From: Natronobeatus ordinarius
GTDB lineage: Archaea > Halobacteriota > Halobacteria > Halobacteriales > Natrialbaceae
NCBI RefSeq assembly: GCF_024362485.1
Contig: NZ_CP101456.1
Coordinates: forward strand, 2,976,001-3,040,000
Length of the DNA: 64,000 nt
Direction: 5' to 3'
The notes beneath the pieces were generated by a model, which saw only the letters and a list, made by a program, of their open reading frames with translations, was not told the DNA's origin and made no database searches. Numbering within the stretch: position 1 is the stretch's first letter; each line of letters starts with the position of its first letter. The position numbers and the translations under genes are program-made. This document shows positions 48,704 through 59,850 of the stretch, in pieces.

Positions 48704-50776
48704 ATGACCGGTGACATCGAGACGCTCGAGAAGCTGAGCAACGATTACCAGGAGTCGATGCCCGCAGATCTGCGGGAGACCAGAACCTTCGACTGGTACC
48801 TAGAGGAGCTGTACGCGGACCCGAAAGTCGCGCGAAACGCCCACCAGCGCGTTGCGGATATGTTCGACTACTACGGGACGACGTACGACGAGACAGAAGG
48901 CGTGGTCGAGTACCGACTCGCCTCCGAGGACCCGCTAGGCGACGGCGAGAACACCTTCTACGGCAAGGTGATCCACCAGTCGATCCACGAGTTCGTCAAC
49001 AAGGTGAAATCCGGGGCTCGGCGGCTCGGTCCCGAACGGCGCATCAAACTCCTGCTCGGCCCGGTCGGCTCCGGGAAGTCCCACTTCGACCGGCAGGTGC
49101 GCCGGTACTTCGAGGACTACACCCTGCGCGAGGAGGGGCGGATGTACACCTTCCGCTGGACGAACCTCTGTGACGTGATCAAGGACCAGGATCCCGCAGA
49201 CGACACCGTCCGCTCCCCGATGAATCAGGACCCGCTCGTGCTCCTCCCGCTCGAGCAGCGCCAGTCGGTGATCGACGACCTGAACGAGCGCCTCGACGCG
49301 CCGTACACGATCCGCAACGAGCAGAGCCTCGACCCCGAGAGCGAGTTCTACATGGATCGGCTGCTGGCCTACTACGACGACGACCTCAAACAGGTACTCG
49401 AGAACCACGTCGAGATCGTTCGCCTCGTGGCCGACGAGAACAAACGCCAGTGTCTGGAGACGTTCGAGCCCAAGGACAAGAAGAACCAGGACGAGACCGA
49501 GCTCACGGGCGACGTCAACTACTCGAAGATCGCCATCTACGGCGAGTCAGACCCCCGCGCGTTCGACTACTCGGGGGCGTTCTGTAACGCGAACCGTGGG
49601 GTGTTCTCCGGCGAGGAGCTGCTGAAACTCCAGCGGGAGTTCCTCTACGACTTCCTGCACGCCACCCAGGAGATGACGATCAAGCCGAAGAACAACCCGC
49701 GAATCGACATCGACCAGGTGATCGTCGGGCGGACGAACATGCCCGAATACAAGGACAAGAAGGGCGACGAGAAGATGGAGGCGTTCAACGACCGGACGAA
49801 ACGGATCGACTTCCCGTACGTCCTCTCCTACGAACAGGAGGCCCACATCTACGAGAAGATGTTGAACAACGCCGACGTCCCCGACATCAACGTCGAGCCA
49901 CACACCTTGGAGATGGCGGGGCTGTTCGGCGTGCTCACGCGGATCGAAGAACCCGACACCGAGACGATCGACCTGCTCTCGAAAGCGAAGGCGTACAACG
50001 GCGAGATCGACGAAGGTGACGACTTAGACGTGAAGAAGCTGCGCGAGGAAGCCGCCGTCAAAGCCGAGATCGGTGAGGGGATGGTCGGCGTCTCGCCGCG
50101 CTTCATCGGCGACGAGATCGCCGAGGCGATCATGGACTCGAAACACCGCAGCCGGGGCTTCCTCTCGCCGCTGACGGTGTTCAACTTCTTCGAGGAGAAC
50201 TTAGAACACCACGGCTCGATCCCCGAGGACAACTTCGAGAAGTACTACCGCTACCTCGAGACCGTCCGCGAGGAGTACCGAGAGCGCGCCATCGAGGACG
50301 TCCGCCACGCGCTGGCGTACGATCTCGACGAGATCCAGCGCCAGGGCGAGAAGTACATGGACCACGTGATGGCCTACATCGACGACGACACCATCGAGGA
50401 CGAACTCACGGGTCGCGAGCAAGAACCCGACGAGACGTTCCTGCGCAGCGTCGAGGAGAAACTCGACGTGCCCGAAGACCGCAAAGACGACTTCCGCCAG
50501 GAGGTCAGCAACTGGGTCTCCCGGCGCGCTCGCGAGGGCGACACGTTCAACCCCCAGGACAACGACCGCCTGCGCCGCGCGCTCGAGCGCAAGCTCTGGG
50601 AGGACAAGAAACACAACATCAACTTCTCCGCGCTGGTCAGCGCGAGCGACGTCGACGACGACGAACGCTCCTCGTGGATCGACGCCTTGATCGAACAGGG
50701 CTACTCCGAAGACGGCGCCAAGGAGGTCCTCGAGTTCGCCGGCGCGGAGGTCGCGAAAGCAGAGATCCAGACCTAG
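48704..50776 (+). CDS. prkA1: PrkA family serine protein kinase / AAA+ protein, copy 1
   Basis: A 690-residue PrkA (YeaG-type) protein. The AAA+ ATP site is GPVGSGKSHFDRQ (119-131). The start (TFDWYLEELYADPKVARNAH), the TFYGKVIHQSIHEFVNKVKS stretch and the C-terminal EEYRERAIEDVRHALAYDLD half are typical. PrkA proteins join an AAA+ domain with a kinase-like C-terminus and act with YeaH and SpoVR in stress responses. It heads a four-gene unit; the next gene starts one base later. Confidence 0.92.
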   Translation: MTGDIETLEKLSNDYQESMPADLRETRTFDWYLEELYADPKVARNAHQRVADMFDYYGTTYDETEGVVEYRLASEDPLGDGENTFYGKVIHQSIHEFVNKVKSGARRLGPERRIKLLLGPVGSGKSHFDRQVRRYFEDYTLREEGRMYTFRWTNLCDVIKDQDPADDTVRSPMNQDPLVLLPLEQRQSVIDDLNERLDAPYTIRNEQSLDPESEFYMDRLLAYYDDDLKQVLENHVEIVRLVADENKRQCLETFEPKDKKNQDETELTGDVNYSKIAIYGESDPRAFDYSGAFCNANRGVFSGEELLKLQREFLYDFLHATQEMTIKPKNNPRIDIDQVIVGRTNMPEYKDKKGDEKMEAFNDRTKRIDFPYVLSYEQEAHIYEKMLNNADVPDINVEPHTLEMAGLFGVLTRIEEPDTETIDLLSKAKAYNGEIDEGDDLDVKKLREEAAVKAEIGEGMVGVSPRFIGDEIAEAIMDSKHRSRGFLSPLTVFNFFEENLEHHGSIPEDNFEKYYRYLETVREEYRERAIEDVRHALAYDLDEIQRQGEKYMDHVMAYIDDDTIEDELTGREQEPDETFLRSVEEKLDVPEDRKDDFRQEVSNWVSRRAREGDTFNPQDNDRLRRALERKLWEDKKHNINFSALVSASDVDDDERSSWIDALIEQGYSEDGAKEVLEFAGAEVAKAEIQT

Positions 50777-50777
50777 C

Positions 50778-53063
50778 ATGACCGGAGAGGAGTACGTCAG
50801 GGCGGCCGACCGCGCGCTGGAGGAGACCTACGAGGAGCCGATGAGCCTCGCGGCGTACGTCGATCGGGTGTTCGAGAACCCGGGGCTCGCCTCCCACGCC
50901 GCGAAGTACCTGCTCGAGGCGATCGAGGCGGCCGGAACGCGGACGGTGGTCGAGGAGGGCGAGGAGAAACAGCGCTACCGCTTCTTCGACGACCCGGGAA
51001 ACGGCGGCGAACACGCCATCCTCGGGAACACCGAAGTGCTCAACGACTTCGTCGACGACCTGCGGTCGATCGCCGCGGGCCGTGGCAAGGCCGAAAAGAT
51101 CATCTGGTTCGAGGGACCGACGGCGACGGGGAAATCCGAGCTCAAGCGGTGTCTGGTCAACGGCCTCCGTGAGTACTCGAAGACGCCCGAGGGACGGCGC
51201 TACACGGTCGAGTGGAACGTCGCGACGACGGAGGCCGACGCCCGCGGACTGAGTTACGGTGGTGACCCCACGGCAGTGGACGACGAAAACTGGTACCAGA
51301 GTCCCGTCCAGGCGCACCCGCTGTCGGTGTTCCCCGAGGAGGCCCGCGAGGCGTTGCTCGCGGACCTGAACGAGCAACTCGAGGAGCCCGTCCCGATCGA
51401 CGTCGACACCCGCCTCGACCCGTTCTCGCGGGAGGCGTACGACTTCCTCGAGGAACGCTACCGCCGGCAGGGCAAAGACGAGCTGTTCTCGGCGATCACC
51501 GACGAGAGCCACCTGCGGGTGAAAAACTACGTCATCGACGTCGGACAGGGCGTCGGCGTCCTTCACTCCGAGGACGACGGCTCGCCGAAAGAACGGCTCG
51601 TGGGCTCGTGGATGCACGGCATGCTCCAGGAACTCGATTCGCGCGGGCGGAAGAACCCCCAGGCATTTTCCTACGACGGCGTGCTCTCCCAGGGCAACAG
51701 CGTCCTGACGATCGTCGAGGACGCCGCCCAGCACGCCGACTTGCTCCAGAAGCTGCTGAACGTCCCCGACGAGCAGTCGGTCAAACTCGACAAGGGGATC
51801 GGGATGGACGTCGACACCCAGCTGCTGATCATCTCGAACCCCGACCTCGAGGCCCAGCTCAACCAGCACGCCGACCGCAACGGGACCGACCCGCTGAAGG
51901 CGCTGAAACGCCGGCTCGACAAACACGAGTTCGGCTACCTCACCAACCTGAGTCTCGAAACCGAACTCATCCGTCGCGAGCTCACCAGCGAAACCGACGT
52001 CTGGGAGGCCGAGGCGTACGACGACCTCGAGGCGAAGATTCGCGAGCCGGTGACGGTGAGGGTCAAAGACGCCGAGGGCGACCTCAGAGACCGGGAGTTC
52101 GCCCCGCACGCGATCGAGGCAGCGGCGCTGTACGCCGTCGTCACGCGCCTGGACGAGATGGACCTGCCCTCGGGGCTCGATCTCGTCGATAAGGCGCTGA
52201 TCTTCGACCAGGGCTACCTCCAGGAGGGCGACGCCAGACTCGAGAAAGACGAGTTCGACTTCGACGACGAGGCGGACGACGGCGAACACGGGATCCCGGT
52301 GACGTACACGCGGGATACGCTGGCAGAGCTTCTCCAGACGAGCCAGGACCGCCACCACCCCGATCTTCCCGTCGAGGACGTGATCATGCCCCGCGACGTC
52401 CTGAACGCGCTGGCCGACGGAATGGCCGACGCGCCGGTTTTCTCGGCCGGCGAACGCTCGGAGTTCGAGAACCGCGTGGTGCCGGTCAAAAACCACGTCT
52501 TCGACCGCCAGGAGGCGGACGTCGTCGAAGCGATCATGCACGACAAACGCGTCGACGAGGAGACCGTTGCGGAGTACGTCGAGCACGTCTACGCCTGGGA
52601 GACCGACGAACCGTTGCAGAACGAACGCGGCGAGCGCGTCGAACCCGATCCGCTGAAGATGAAGGTGTTCGAGGTCGAGCACCTCGGGCGCTTTACCGAG
52701 GAGGCCTACCAGGGCGACCTTCCCCGCGAGAGCGTCCGAAAATTCCGCCGCGAGAAGGTCATCACGGCGCTGAACCGCTACGCGTGGGAACAGCGCGACG
52801 AGGACTTCGCGGTCGAGGACGTCGACCTCGGCGCGATTCCGGTCGTCAAGGCCGTCCTCGAAAGTCACGACTGGGACGACGTGCGCCGGACCTTCGAGGA
52901 CTTCGACCCGCGGCAGTGGGACGATCCGCCGAGCGGGACGGAGACGGAAACCGTCAAAGAAGAGACGCTAGAGGCGATGATCGATCTGTTCGACTACTCG
53001 AGAGCGTCGGCGGAACTGACCAGCAGACACGTCATGGGCCAGGTGAGCTACCGATGGGACTGA
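50778..53063 (+). CDS. prkA2: PrkA family serine protein kinase / AAA+ protein, copy 2
   Basis: A 761-residue diverged PrkA. Walker A is [13 protein letters not shown] (112-124), and TAEELLQ-like helices with [20 protein letters not shown] lie in the C-terminal half. The AAA+ part is more divergent than in copy 1 (ATGKS in place of GSGKS). Haloarchaea usually carry such a pair side by side. It overlaps yeaH by 10 bases. Confidence 0.9.
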   Translation: MTGEEYVRAADRALEETYEEPMSLAAYVDRVFENPGLASHAAKYLLEAIEAAGTRTVVEEGEEKQRYRFFDDPGNGGEHAILGNTEVLNDFVDDLRSIAAGRGKAEKIIWFEGPTATGKSELKRCLVNGLREYSKTPEGRRYTVEWNVATTEADARGLSYGGDPTAVDDENWYQSPVQAHPLSVFPEEAREALLADLNEQLEEPVPIDVDTRLDPFSREAYDFLEERYRRQGKDELFSAITDESHLRVKNYVIDVGQGVGVLHSEDDGSPKERLVGSWMHGMLQELDSRGRKNPQAFSYDGVLSQGNSVLTIVEDAAQHADLLQKLLNVPDEQSVKLDKGIGMDVDTQLLIISNPDLEAQLNQHADRNGTDPLKALKRRLDKHEFGYLTNLSLETELIRRELTSETDVWEAEAYDDLEAKIREPVTVRVKDAEGDLRDREFAPHAIEAAALYAVVTRLDEMDLPSGLDLVDKALIFDQGYLQEGDARLEKDEFDFDDEADDGEHGIPVTYTRDTLAELLQTSQDRHHPDLPVEDVIMPRDVLNALADGMADAPVFSAGERSEFENRVVPVKNHVFDRQEADVVEAIMHDKRVDEETVAEYVEHVYAWETDEPLQNERGERVEPDPLKMKVFEVEHLGRFTEEAYQGDLPRESVRKFRREKVITALNRYAWEQRDEDFAVEDVDLGAIPVVKAVLESHDWDDVRRTFEDFDPRQWDDPPSGTETETVKEETLEAMIDLFDYSRASAELTSRHVMGQVSYRWD

Positions 53064-54376
53064 GAGACGACCTCGACCGATTCCGCGAAGTGGGTGAGAA
53101 GCGCCGCGAAGATCTGGCCGACTTCATCCAGTACGGCGACCTCGGGGGAAGTCGGCCGGACGAGATCCAGATCCCCGTCAAGATCGTCTCGTTGCCGGAG
53201 TTCGAGTACGACCGGCGCGACCAGGGTGGCGTCGGGCAGGGCGACGGCGGCACGCCCGACGTGGGCCAGCCCGTCGGCCAGCCACAGCCCCAGCCGGGTG
53301 ACGACGACGGCGACGGCGACGAACCCGGCGAGGAGGGCGGCGACCACGAGTACTACGAGATGGATCCCGAGGAGTTCGCCCAGGAACTGGACGAGGAACT
53401 CGGGCTCGACTTAGAGCCAAAGGGCAAGCGTGTGATCGAGGAGAAGGAAGGCCCCTACACGGACCTGACGCGTTCGGGCCCCGACAGCACGCTCGACTTC
53501 GAGCGGATGTTCAAGGAGGGGCTCAAGCGTAAGCTCGCGATGGACTTCGACGAGGACTTTTTGCGAGAGCTGTGCAAGATCGAAGGGATCACCCCGCGCG
53601 AGGTCTTCGAGTGGGCTCGCGGCGAGAACCTGCCGGTCTCGATGGCGTGGATCGAGGAGGCCCACCGCGAGGTCGCAGACGACCGCGGGACGTGGGCCTC
53701 GATCGAGGAGGTCGAAGCGAACGTCGACCGCGAGAGCGTCCAGCAGAAGATCCGCCGGGAGGGGATCAGACACGTCCCCTTCCGCCGGGAGGACGAGCGC
53801 TACCGCTACCCGGAGATCGTCGAGGAGAAAGAGAAGAACGTGGTCGTGGTCAACATTCGTGACGTCTCCGGCTCGATGCGCGAGAAGAAACGCGAACTCG
53901 TCGAGCGCACGTTCACCCCGCTCGACTGGTATCTCACGGGCAAGTACGACAACGCCGAGTTCGTCTACATCGCCCACGACGCCGAGGCCTGGCAGGTCGA
54001 GCGCGAGGACTTCTTCGGCATCCGCTCCGGTGGCGGAACGAAGATCTCGAGTGCGTACGAACTCGCGAGGGAGGTACTCGAGGAGTACCCCTGGAGCGAC
54101 TGGAACCGCTACGTCTTCGCCGCGGGGGACAGCGAGAACTCGAGCAACGACACCGGAGAGCGCGTCATCCCGCTGATGGAGGAGATCCCGGCGAACCTCC
54201 ACGCCTACGTCGAGACCCAGCCGAGCGGGAACGCGATCAACGCCACCCACGCCGAGGAACTCGAGCGTCACTTCGGCGACGCCGAGGACGTGGCGGTGGC
54301 GTACGTCAACAGCGAGGAAGACGTGACCGACGCGATCTACGAAATCCTTAGCACAGAGGGTGAATCCGAATCATGA
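53054..54376 (+). CDS. yeaH: YeaH/DUF444 family von Willebrand A protein
   Basis: A 440-residue protein starting at ATG 53054 ([20 protein letters not shown]). Residues about 55-100 are a Gly/Pro/Asp-rich disordered linker; the C-terminal vWA domain has the metal-site motif [13 protein letters not shown] and later [20 protein letters not shown]. YeaH works with PrkA in bacteria. It is coupled to prkA2 (overlap) and spoVR (ATGA). Confidence 0.92.
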   Translation: MGLRDDLDRFREVGEKRREDLADFIQYGDLGGSRPDEIQIPVKIVSLPEFEYDRRDQGGVGQGDGGTPDVGQPVGQPQPQPGDDDGDGDEPGEEGGDHEYYEMDPEEFAQELDEELGLDLEPKGKRVIEEKEGPYTDLTRSGPDSTLDFERMFKEGLKRKLAMDFDEDFLRELCKIEGITPREVFEWARGENLPVSMAWIEEAHREVADDRGTWASIEEVEANVDRESVQQKIRREGIRHVPFRREDERYRYPEIVEEKEKNVVVVNIRDVSGSMREKKRELVERTFTPLDWYLTGKYDNAEFVYIAHDAEAWQVEREDFFGIRSGGGTKISSAYELAREVLEEYPWSDWNRYVFAAGDSENSSNDTGERVIPLMEEIPANLHAYVETQPSGNAINATHAEELERHFGDAEDVAVAYVNSEEDVTDAIYEILSTEGESES

Positions 54377-56388
54377 GCAACGCAGACAGATACCGCAAGC
54401 AGGCGATCGCCGGCGAACTCGAGGAGCCGGTCGAGGAAGCGCGCAACCTCGCCGAGAAGCTCGGCCTGGAGCCGTATCCGGTCAACTACTGGATCGTCGA
54501 CTACGACGAGATGAACGAGCTGATCGCCTACGGCGGCTTCCAGTCGCGATATCCCCACTGGCGCTGGGGGATGCAGTACGACCGCCAGCAGAAGCAGGAC
54601 CGCTACGGCGGGGGGAAGGCCTTCGAGATCGTCAACAACGACAACCCCGCCCACGCATTCCTCCAGGAATCGAACACGCTGGCCGACCAGAAGGCGGTTA
54701 TCACCCACGTCGAGGCCCACTCCGATTTCTTCGCGAACAACGAGTGGTTCGGCATGTTCACCGCCGGGCGGGCAGATGGGGACGCGGTCGACGCGGCGGC
54801 GATGCTCGAGCGTCACGCCCGCGCGATCGGCGAGTACATGGCCGACCCCGAGATCGACCGTGCGGCGGTCGAAAAGTGGGTCGACCACTGCCTGAGCCTC
54901 GAGGACAACATCGACCAGCACCGCGTGTTCGCCCGTCGGCTCGAACTGGACGACGGGGCCGAACAGCTCGACGACGACCTCGCCGAGAAGCTCGACGAAC
55001 TCGGCCTCTCCGAAGAGGTGAAAGCCGAGGTGTTCGACGAGGCCTGGCTCGAGGCACTCGAGGCCGACGAGGACGTGGCGAGCTTCCCGGAGAGCCCCGA
55101 GAAGGACGTGCTGGCGTTCGTCCGCGAACACGGCAAACAGTACGACGAGGAGGCCGGCAAGGCCGTCGAGATGGAGCCCTGGCAGCGAGACGTCCTTGAC
55201 ATGATGCGCGCGGAGGCGTACTACTTCGCCGCCCAGAAGATGACGAAGGTGATGAACGAGGGCTGGGCCGCCTACTGGGAGTCGAAGATGATGAGCGACG
55301 AGGCGTTCGCCGGCGACGACGAGTTCCTGAGCTACGCCGACCACATGGCGAAGGTACTCGCCTCGCCGGGGCTCAACCCCTACAGCCTCGGCTTCGCCCT
55401 CTGGCAGTACGTCGAGAACACCACGAACCGCCGCGAGGTGCTCGAGCACCTGCTGCGGATCGAGGGCGTCTCCTGGCGGAACCTGACCGACGTGGTGGAC
55501 TTCGAGGAGGTGCTCGAGTTCCTCGAGCCGCCCGAGGCGATCGATCGGATCACGCCCGAGAGCCTCGACGCCCTCGAGGAGGTCCCAGACGAGTATGTCG
55601 ACCGCGAGGCGCTCGAAGCCGCCCGTGCGGGTGAAATCGACGTGAATCGCTACCCGTGGAAGGTGCTCATCGACGAAGGGCTGGCCCGGCGACACTACTC
55701 GCTGGTCAAGCGCCAGCACCGCGGGTTCCTCTCGCGGGTGAGCCAGAACGAACTCGAGCGGATTGGCCGCTACCTCTTCGACGACGCCCGCTACTCGTCG
55801 GTCGAGGAGGCACTCGCCGATGTCGACTTTACCGCCGGCTGGGACCGGCTGTACGACGTCCGGGAGAGCCACAACGACGTCACCTTCCTCGATCAGTTCT
55901 TAACCCAGGAGTTCATCACGGAAAACGACTACTTCACCTACGAGTACTCCCGGGCGACGGGGCAGTATCACGTCTCGAGCGTCGACGCCGAGGACGTCAA
56001 GAAGAAACTGCTGTTGCAGTTTACCAACTTCGGGAAGCCGACGATCGCAGTCTACGACGGCAACTACGACAACGCCGGCGAACTGTTGCTCGGTCACGAG
56101 TACAACGGCGTCATGCTCGACGTCGGGAACGCCGCCGAGACGCTGAAACGGGTCTTCGAGCTGTGGGGCCGGCCGGTGAACCTGCTGACGATCGTCAAGG
56201 AAGTCGACGACCACGACGTCGAGGTGGCGAGGCGGCGCAACCGCGAGCCCGAACCCGAAGAACGGGGGAAGCTGATCCGCTACGACGGCCACGAAGTCAC
56301 GATCGAGGACGTCCCGTGGGAGGACGTCGAGCACCTGGCGGCCGACGACGTCGACTACGACACCAAGCCCGAGGAGTGGCTGGCCTGA
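54373..56388 (+). CDS. SpoVR family protein
   Basis: A 671-residue SpoVR/YcgB protein, longer than the usual 500 or so because of a middle insertion with acidic sequence (about 170-270). Marks are [55 protein letters not shown] and the C-terminal [20 protein letters not shown]. Function is unclear; it is always found with PrkA and YeaH. Last gene of the operon. Confidence 0.92.
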   Translation: MSNADRYRKQAIAGELEEPVEEARNLAEKLGLEPYPVNYWIVDYDEMNELIAYGGFQSRYPHWRWGMQYDRQQKQDRYGGGKAFEIVNNDNPAHAFLQESNTLADQKAVITHVEAHSDFFANNEWFGMFTAGRADGDAVDAAAMLERHARAIGEYMADPEIDRAAVEKWVDHCLSLEDNIDQHRVFARRLELDDGAEQLDDDLAEKLDELGLSEEVKAEVFDEAWLEALEADEDVASFPESPEKDVLAFVREHGKQYDEEAGKAVEMEPWQRDVLDMMRAEAYYFAAQKMTKVMNEGWAAYWESKMMSDEAFAGDDEFLSYADHMAKVLASPGLNPYSLGFALWQYVENTTNRREVLEHLLRIEGVSWRNLTDVVDFEEVLEFLEPPEAIDRITPESLDALEEVPDEYVDREALEAARAGEIDVNRYPWKVLIDEGLARRHYSLVKRQHRGFLSRVSQNELERIGRYLFDDARYSSVEEALADVDFTAGWDRLYDVRESHNDVTFLDQFLTQEFITENDYFTYEYSRATGQYHVSSVDAEDVKKKLLLQFTNFGKPTIAVYDGNYDNAGELLLGHEYNGVMLDVGNAAETLKRVFELWGRPVNLLTIVKEVDDHDVEVARRRNREPEPEERGKLIRYDGHEVTIEDVPWEDVEHLAADDVDYDTKPEEWLA

Positions 56389-56504
56389 GCGGCCACGCGA
56401 GTGACGCGTTCGCCAGCACCGAACGAACGGCCGCCGGTGTCGCCTCGAACCGGTCTCGACGGCCGGAACGCTTTTGTTACCCTTGCGATACGTTCAACCG
56501 TGCG

Positions 56505-57356
56505 ATGCCGGGGGATGGGAACCGGCGAGTAGCGTGGGGAGCGTCCGAGCCGTCCGATGAGCTCCACCTCCCGTCGATACTCGCGAAACTCGACGCAACC
56601 GACGAGGACGTACAGCTCGAAGCGGTCCGGACGATTCGGACGGCTCTCGAGGAGGAGCCACGGCGCTGTGTCCCGACCGTACCGAAACTCCGACAGCTCC
56701 TCGAACGAGCACCGACGGGGTTCGACGAACTCGTCGTCTCCTGTCTCGCAGAGCTCGCGGCCGAGGCCCCGAACGACGTCGCGCCGTCGGTCGACGCCGT
56801 CGTCCAGTTTGTGAGAGCGGAGACGCCACATCCGGGGACGACGGACGCGTTGCGGTGTCTGGCTCACGTCGCCGAACGGCGACCCGACCCCGTCGTCGAC
56901 CACGTGGCGGACGTCGTCGCCGTCCTCGAGGCTGACGAACGGATCGATCCGTGGGGAACGCGCCTTCTCGAGACGCTGTCGACGAGCCACCCGCGAGCGA
57001 TCGATCCGGCGACGCCACTCCTCGAGACCGCCCTCGAGCGCGAGCCGGAGACACACGGGCCGGCCGCGCTGGCAGCGCTGGCCCGGCTCGCACGAGCCGA
57101 GCCCGCCCGCGTCGCCACGTTCCTCGAGGCCGTCAAACCGCTGGTCGAGCACGACGAGCCGGCACTCAGGGTGGCGGCCATCGACCGGCTCCGGGACGTC
57201 GTCGAGGAGGCTCCCGCGTCGGCCACCGAGCCTGCCTCGACGTCGTGGTCGTCGACCCTCGAGCGGCTCGCCGACACCGACCCGAGCGACGACGTCCGCG
57301 ACCGGGCCGAGCACGCCCTCGTCGTCGTGCGCCGTACCGGCGTCCGGACGCCGTGA
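56505..57356 (+). CDS. HEAT-repeat protein
   Basis: A 283-residue helical-repeat protein from ATG 56505 (MPGDGNRRVAWGASEPSDEL). Repeats of two helices are visible: ILAKLDATDEDVQLEAVRTI, LVVSCLAELAAEAPNDVAPS, LRCLAHVAERRPDPVVDHVA and LAALARLARAEPARVATFLE. Such scaffolds bind proteins. It follows the spoVR gene by 116 bases and may be linked to it. Confidence 0.78.
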   Translation: MPGDGNRRVAWGASEPSDELHLPSILAKLDATDEDVQLEAVRTIRTALEEEPRRCVPTVPKLRQLLERAPTGFDELVVSCLAELAAEAPNDVAPSVDAVVQFVRAETPHPGTTDALRCLAHVAERRPDPVVDHVADVVAVLEADERIDPWGTRLLETLSTSHPRAIDPATPLLETALEREPETHGPAALAALARLARAEPARVATFLEAVKPLVEHDEPALRVAAIDRLRDVVEEAPASATEPASTSWSSTLERLADTDPSDDVRDRAEHALVVVRRTGVRTP

Positions 57357-57416
57357 CCGCCCACTCGAGGTCCGATCGACGGGACACCTTTTGACACTGG
57401 CCGACGTTCGGGTCGT

Positions 57417-57800
57417 ATGCGATTCACCGTGGACACCGAGGCCCGACTGACGACCGTCGACGTCACCGACCGCGTCTCGAGTGCCGTCCCCGACGACCTC
57501 GAATCTGGACTGTTAACCGCGTTCGTCGAGCACACCACGGCCGCGCTGGTCGTCCAGGAGAACGAGCCACGCCTGCGCGGCGACCTCGAGAACTTCCTCT
57601 CCGACCTCGTCCCGGACGAGGGCCACGCCCACGACGAACTCGACGGCAACGCTGATTCACACCTCCGGGCGACGCTGCTCGGCCCGTCGGTCACGATTCC
57701 CGTCGAGGACGGCGCGCTCGCCACCGGGACGTGGCAGTCGATCCTGCTGGTGGAGTGTGACGGGCCGCGGACGCGGCGCGTGTCGGTGACGGTTCGCTGA
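57417..57800 (+). CDS. YjbQ/UPF0047 family protein
   Basis: A 127-residue protein from ATG 57417. The family motif is seen in LLTAFVEHTTAALVVQENEP and the ending LATGTWQSILLVECDGPRTR. ARLTTVDVTDRV and HAHDELDGNADSHLRATLLG complete the match. Some homologues have thiamine-phosphate synthase activity in vitro; the true role is open. Confidence 0.88.
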   Translation: MRFTVDTEARLTTVDVTDRVSSAVPDDLESGLLTAFVEHTTAALVVQENEPRLRGDLENFLSDLVPDEGHAHDELDGNADSHLRATLLGPSVTIPVEDGALATGTWQSILLVECDGPRTRRVSVTVR

Positions 57801-57913
57801 CCGCACCCCGTCTCGGACGAGTCCCCGCCATCGGCTGTGGTCACGACCGGGAAGCGCGCCGGCGACGAGTCGGAGAGGTCGAGATTTATACCCCTTCGGC
57901 ATTCACCTTCGGT

Positions 57914-58330
57914 ATGGCAGTCCTCGTCGCCTACGACGGTTCGTCTCCGGCACGGAACGCAGTCGAACACGCGGTCAGCGAACACGCCGACGACGAACTC
58001 ATCCTGTTACGGGTCATCGAAGCGGCCGACGGCTCCACCGGCGCCGGTATCGAACTCGTCAAAGAACGGTTGAAAGAACGGCGAGACGAGTCGGAAGCGG
58101 CGGTCTCCGAGGACGTCGACGACTTCCTCGACTCGACGCCCGTCGAGTTCAGGATCGAGACGGCCGTCGGGAATCCGGCCAGGGAGATCGTCGCGTTCGC
58201 CGAAGCGCACGACGTCGACCAGATCGTCGTCGGCAATCACGGCCGAGCGGGCGTCTCCCGCGTGCTGCTCGGCAGCGTCGCGGAGGAGGTCGTCCGCCGG
58301 GCGCCGGTTCCAGTGACGGTCGTTCGCTGA
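57914..58330 (+). CDS. Universal stress protein UspA family
   Basis: A 138-residue UspA protein. The ATP-binding motif is complete: VVGNHGRAGVSRVLLGSVAE with G-x2-G-x9-GS spacing. The start MAVLVAYDGSSPARNAVEHA is standard. GATTTATA at 57883-57890 is the TATA box, about 24 bases before the ATG. Confidence 0.92.
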   Translation: MAVLVAYDGSSPARNAVEHAVSEHADDELILLRVIEAADGSTGAGIELVKERLKERRDESEAAVSEDVDDFLDSTPVEFRIETAVGNPAREIVAFAEAHDVDQIVVGNHGRAGVSRVLLGSVAEEVVRRAPVPVTVVR

Positions 58331-58366
58331 TCCTCGAGCCGCGACGACTCGAGTTCGGGCGGCCTC

Positions 58367-59791
58367 CTACAGCCACCCCGAATCGACTCGCTCGACGAGT
58401 TCCGACTCTGCCTCCCGCCAGCGCGGCCCGGCCTCGACGAACAACTGTTCCGCGCGTTCGTTCGCCTCCTCGAGGATCGCCCCCTCGTCAACCGTCGTCG
58501 CTACCCCGTCCTCGAGCACCACCTCGCCGTCGACGATGGCCGTCTCGACGAGGCCGGCGGTCGCGCCGTAGACGAGGTTCGCCACGGCGGTGTGCAGCGG
58601 CTCGGCCACGGTCGGGGCCGTCGACGGCTGCTCGAGGTCGAGGACGATCACGTCGGCCCGTTTGCCCTCCTCGAGCGAGCCCACCCGGTCGGCGATCCCA
58701 AGCGCGCGGGCGCCCTCGATCGTCCCGACGCGGAGGGCGTCCCAGGCGGGGAACGCCGTCGGGTCCGTCCGGTCGACTTTCGCGAGCAGCGCCGCCGTCC
58801 GGAGTTCGCGGAGGAAGTCGTGCCCGCCCGGGCCGGGCGCCTGGTCGGTGCCGATACCCACGACGCCGCCGTGCTCGCGGAACCCGACCAGTGGTGGAAC
58901 GATCCCGTCGATGGCCGCGATCGAACTCGGACAGGCGGCCATCCGGACGCCCGCCGTGGCCAGTCGCTCGCGTTCGGCCGCCGTCGCGCCGTGGAGGTGG
59001 GCCGCGAGGAGTCGCTCCGAGACGAGGTCGAGCTCCTCGAGCACGCTCACCGTCGTCTTACCTGCCCCGTACCGGGCCTCGATCTGGCGACGCTCGCGGT
59101 CGCCCTGGGCGACGTGCATGTGCACGCCCCGGTCGTGGGTCTCGGCCCGGTCCCGGATCTCCTCGAGCAGCGCTCGGGGAACCATGTCGAGTGCCTGGGG
59201 ACCGTACAGCGCCGACACCCGATCGTGGGCCGCGTAGGTCTCGAACAGCGCCTCGTTGCGCTCGAGGCCGCGCCACCCCGCCTCCGCCTCGAGCGGATAG
59301 GGGTCGTCCGGCCCCAGGTCGGCTTTCGACTCGCCGACGGCGTTGATCGTCTCGGTCGCCACCACCCGGAGCCCCATCGGGTCGTAGACCGCCTCGACGA
59401 GCCGGGCGACGTCCGCGGCGTACTCCCCGACGGTCGTCACGCCCGAGCGCAGCGCCTCGAGGACGCCGAGTCTCGCACCGGCGACGTGATCCGCGGGCGT
59501 CATCGACTCGCTCAGCGGCCCGAGCGCGCGGTTCATCCACTCGATCTCGGGAACGTCCTGGGCCCCACCGCGGACGAGCGTGAGCCCCGAGTGGACGTGG
59601 ACGTTCACGAGGCCGGGCATGGTCACCCGTCCCGCGCCGTCGATCGTCCGGTCGGCCTCGCCGTCGAACTCGCTCGCGGGGCCGACGTAGGCGAGTTCTC
59701 CGTCGTCGATCGCCACGGTGGCGTCTTCGAGGATCCCCAGTCGGTCGTCGGCCATCGTGAACGCGAGGGTGTCCGTGATCGCCAGGTCCAT
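58367..59791 (-). CDS. Amidohydrolase, 5'-deoxyadenosine/SAH/MTA deaminase type
   Basis: A 474-residue metal-dependent amidohydrolase from ATG 59791. Metal ligands His65 and His67 (LVNVHVHSGLTLVRG) and GVHMHVAQGDRERR are visible; the general acid region LLAAHLHGATAAERERL and GIGTDQAPGPGGHDFLREL follow. The family deaminates adenosine-like nucleosides or removes amino groups from heterocycles. Exact substrate not readable. No promoter partner is obvious; it is followed on its strand by nothing. Confidence 0.87.
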   Translation of the reverse strand: MDLAITDTLAFTMADDRLGILEDATVAIDDGELAYVGPASEFDGEADRTIDGAGRVTMPGLVNVHVHSGLTLVRGGAQDVPEIEWMNRALGPLSESMTPADHVAGARLGVLEALRSGVTTVGEYAADVARLVEAVYDPMGLRVVATETINAVGESKADLGPDDPYPLEAEAGWRGLERNEALFETYAAHDRVSALYGPQALDMVPRALLEEIRDRAETHDRGVHMHVAQGDRERRQIEARYGAGKTTVSVLEELDLVSERLLAAHLHGATAAERERLATAGVRMAACPSSIAAIDGIVPPLVGFREHGGVVGIGTDQAPGPGGHDFLRELRTAALLAKVDRTDPTAFPAWDALRVGTIEGARALGIADRVGSLEEGKRADVIVLDLEQPSTAPTVAEPLHTAVANLVYGATAGLVETAIVDGEVVLEDGVATTVDEGAILEEANERAEQLFVEAGPRWREAESELVERVDSGWL

Positions 59792-59850
59792 GGCTCGAGG
59801 CACGAACTCGAGCGGGAAAAACGGGCTCGAGCCGGCAAGGGCCGACCGCC

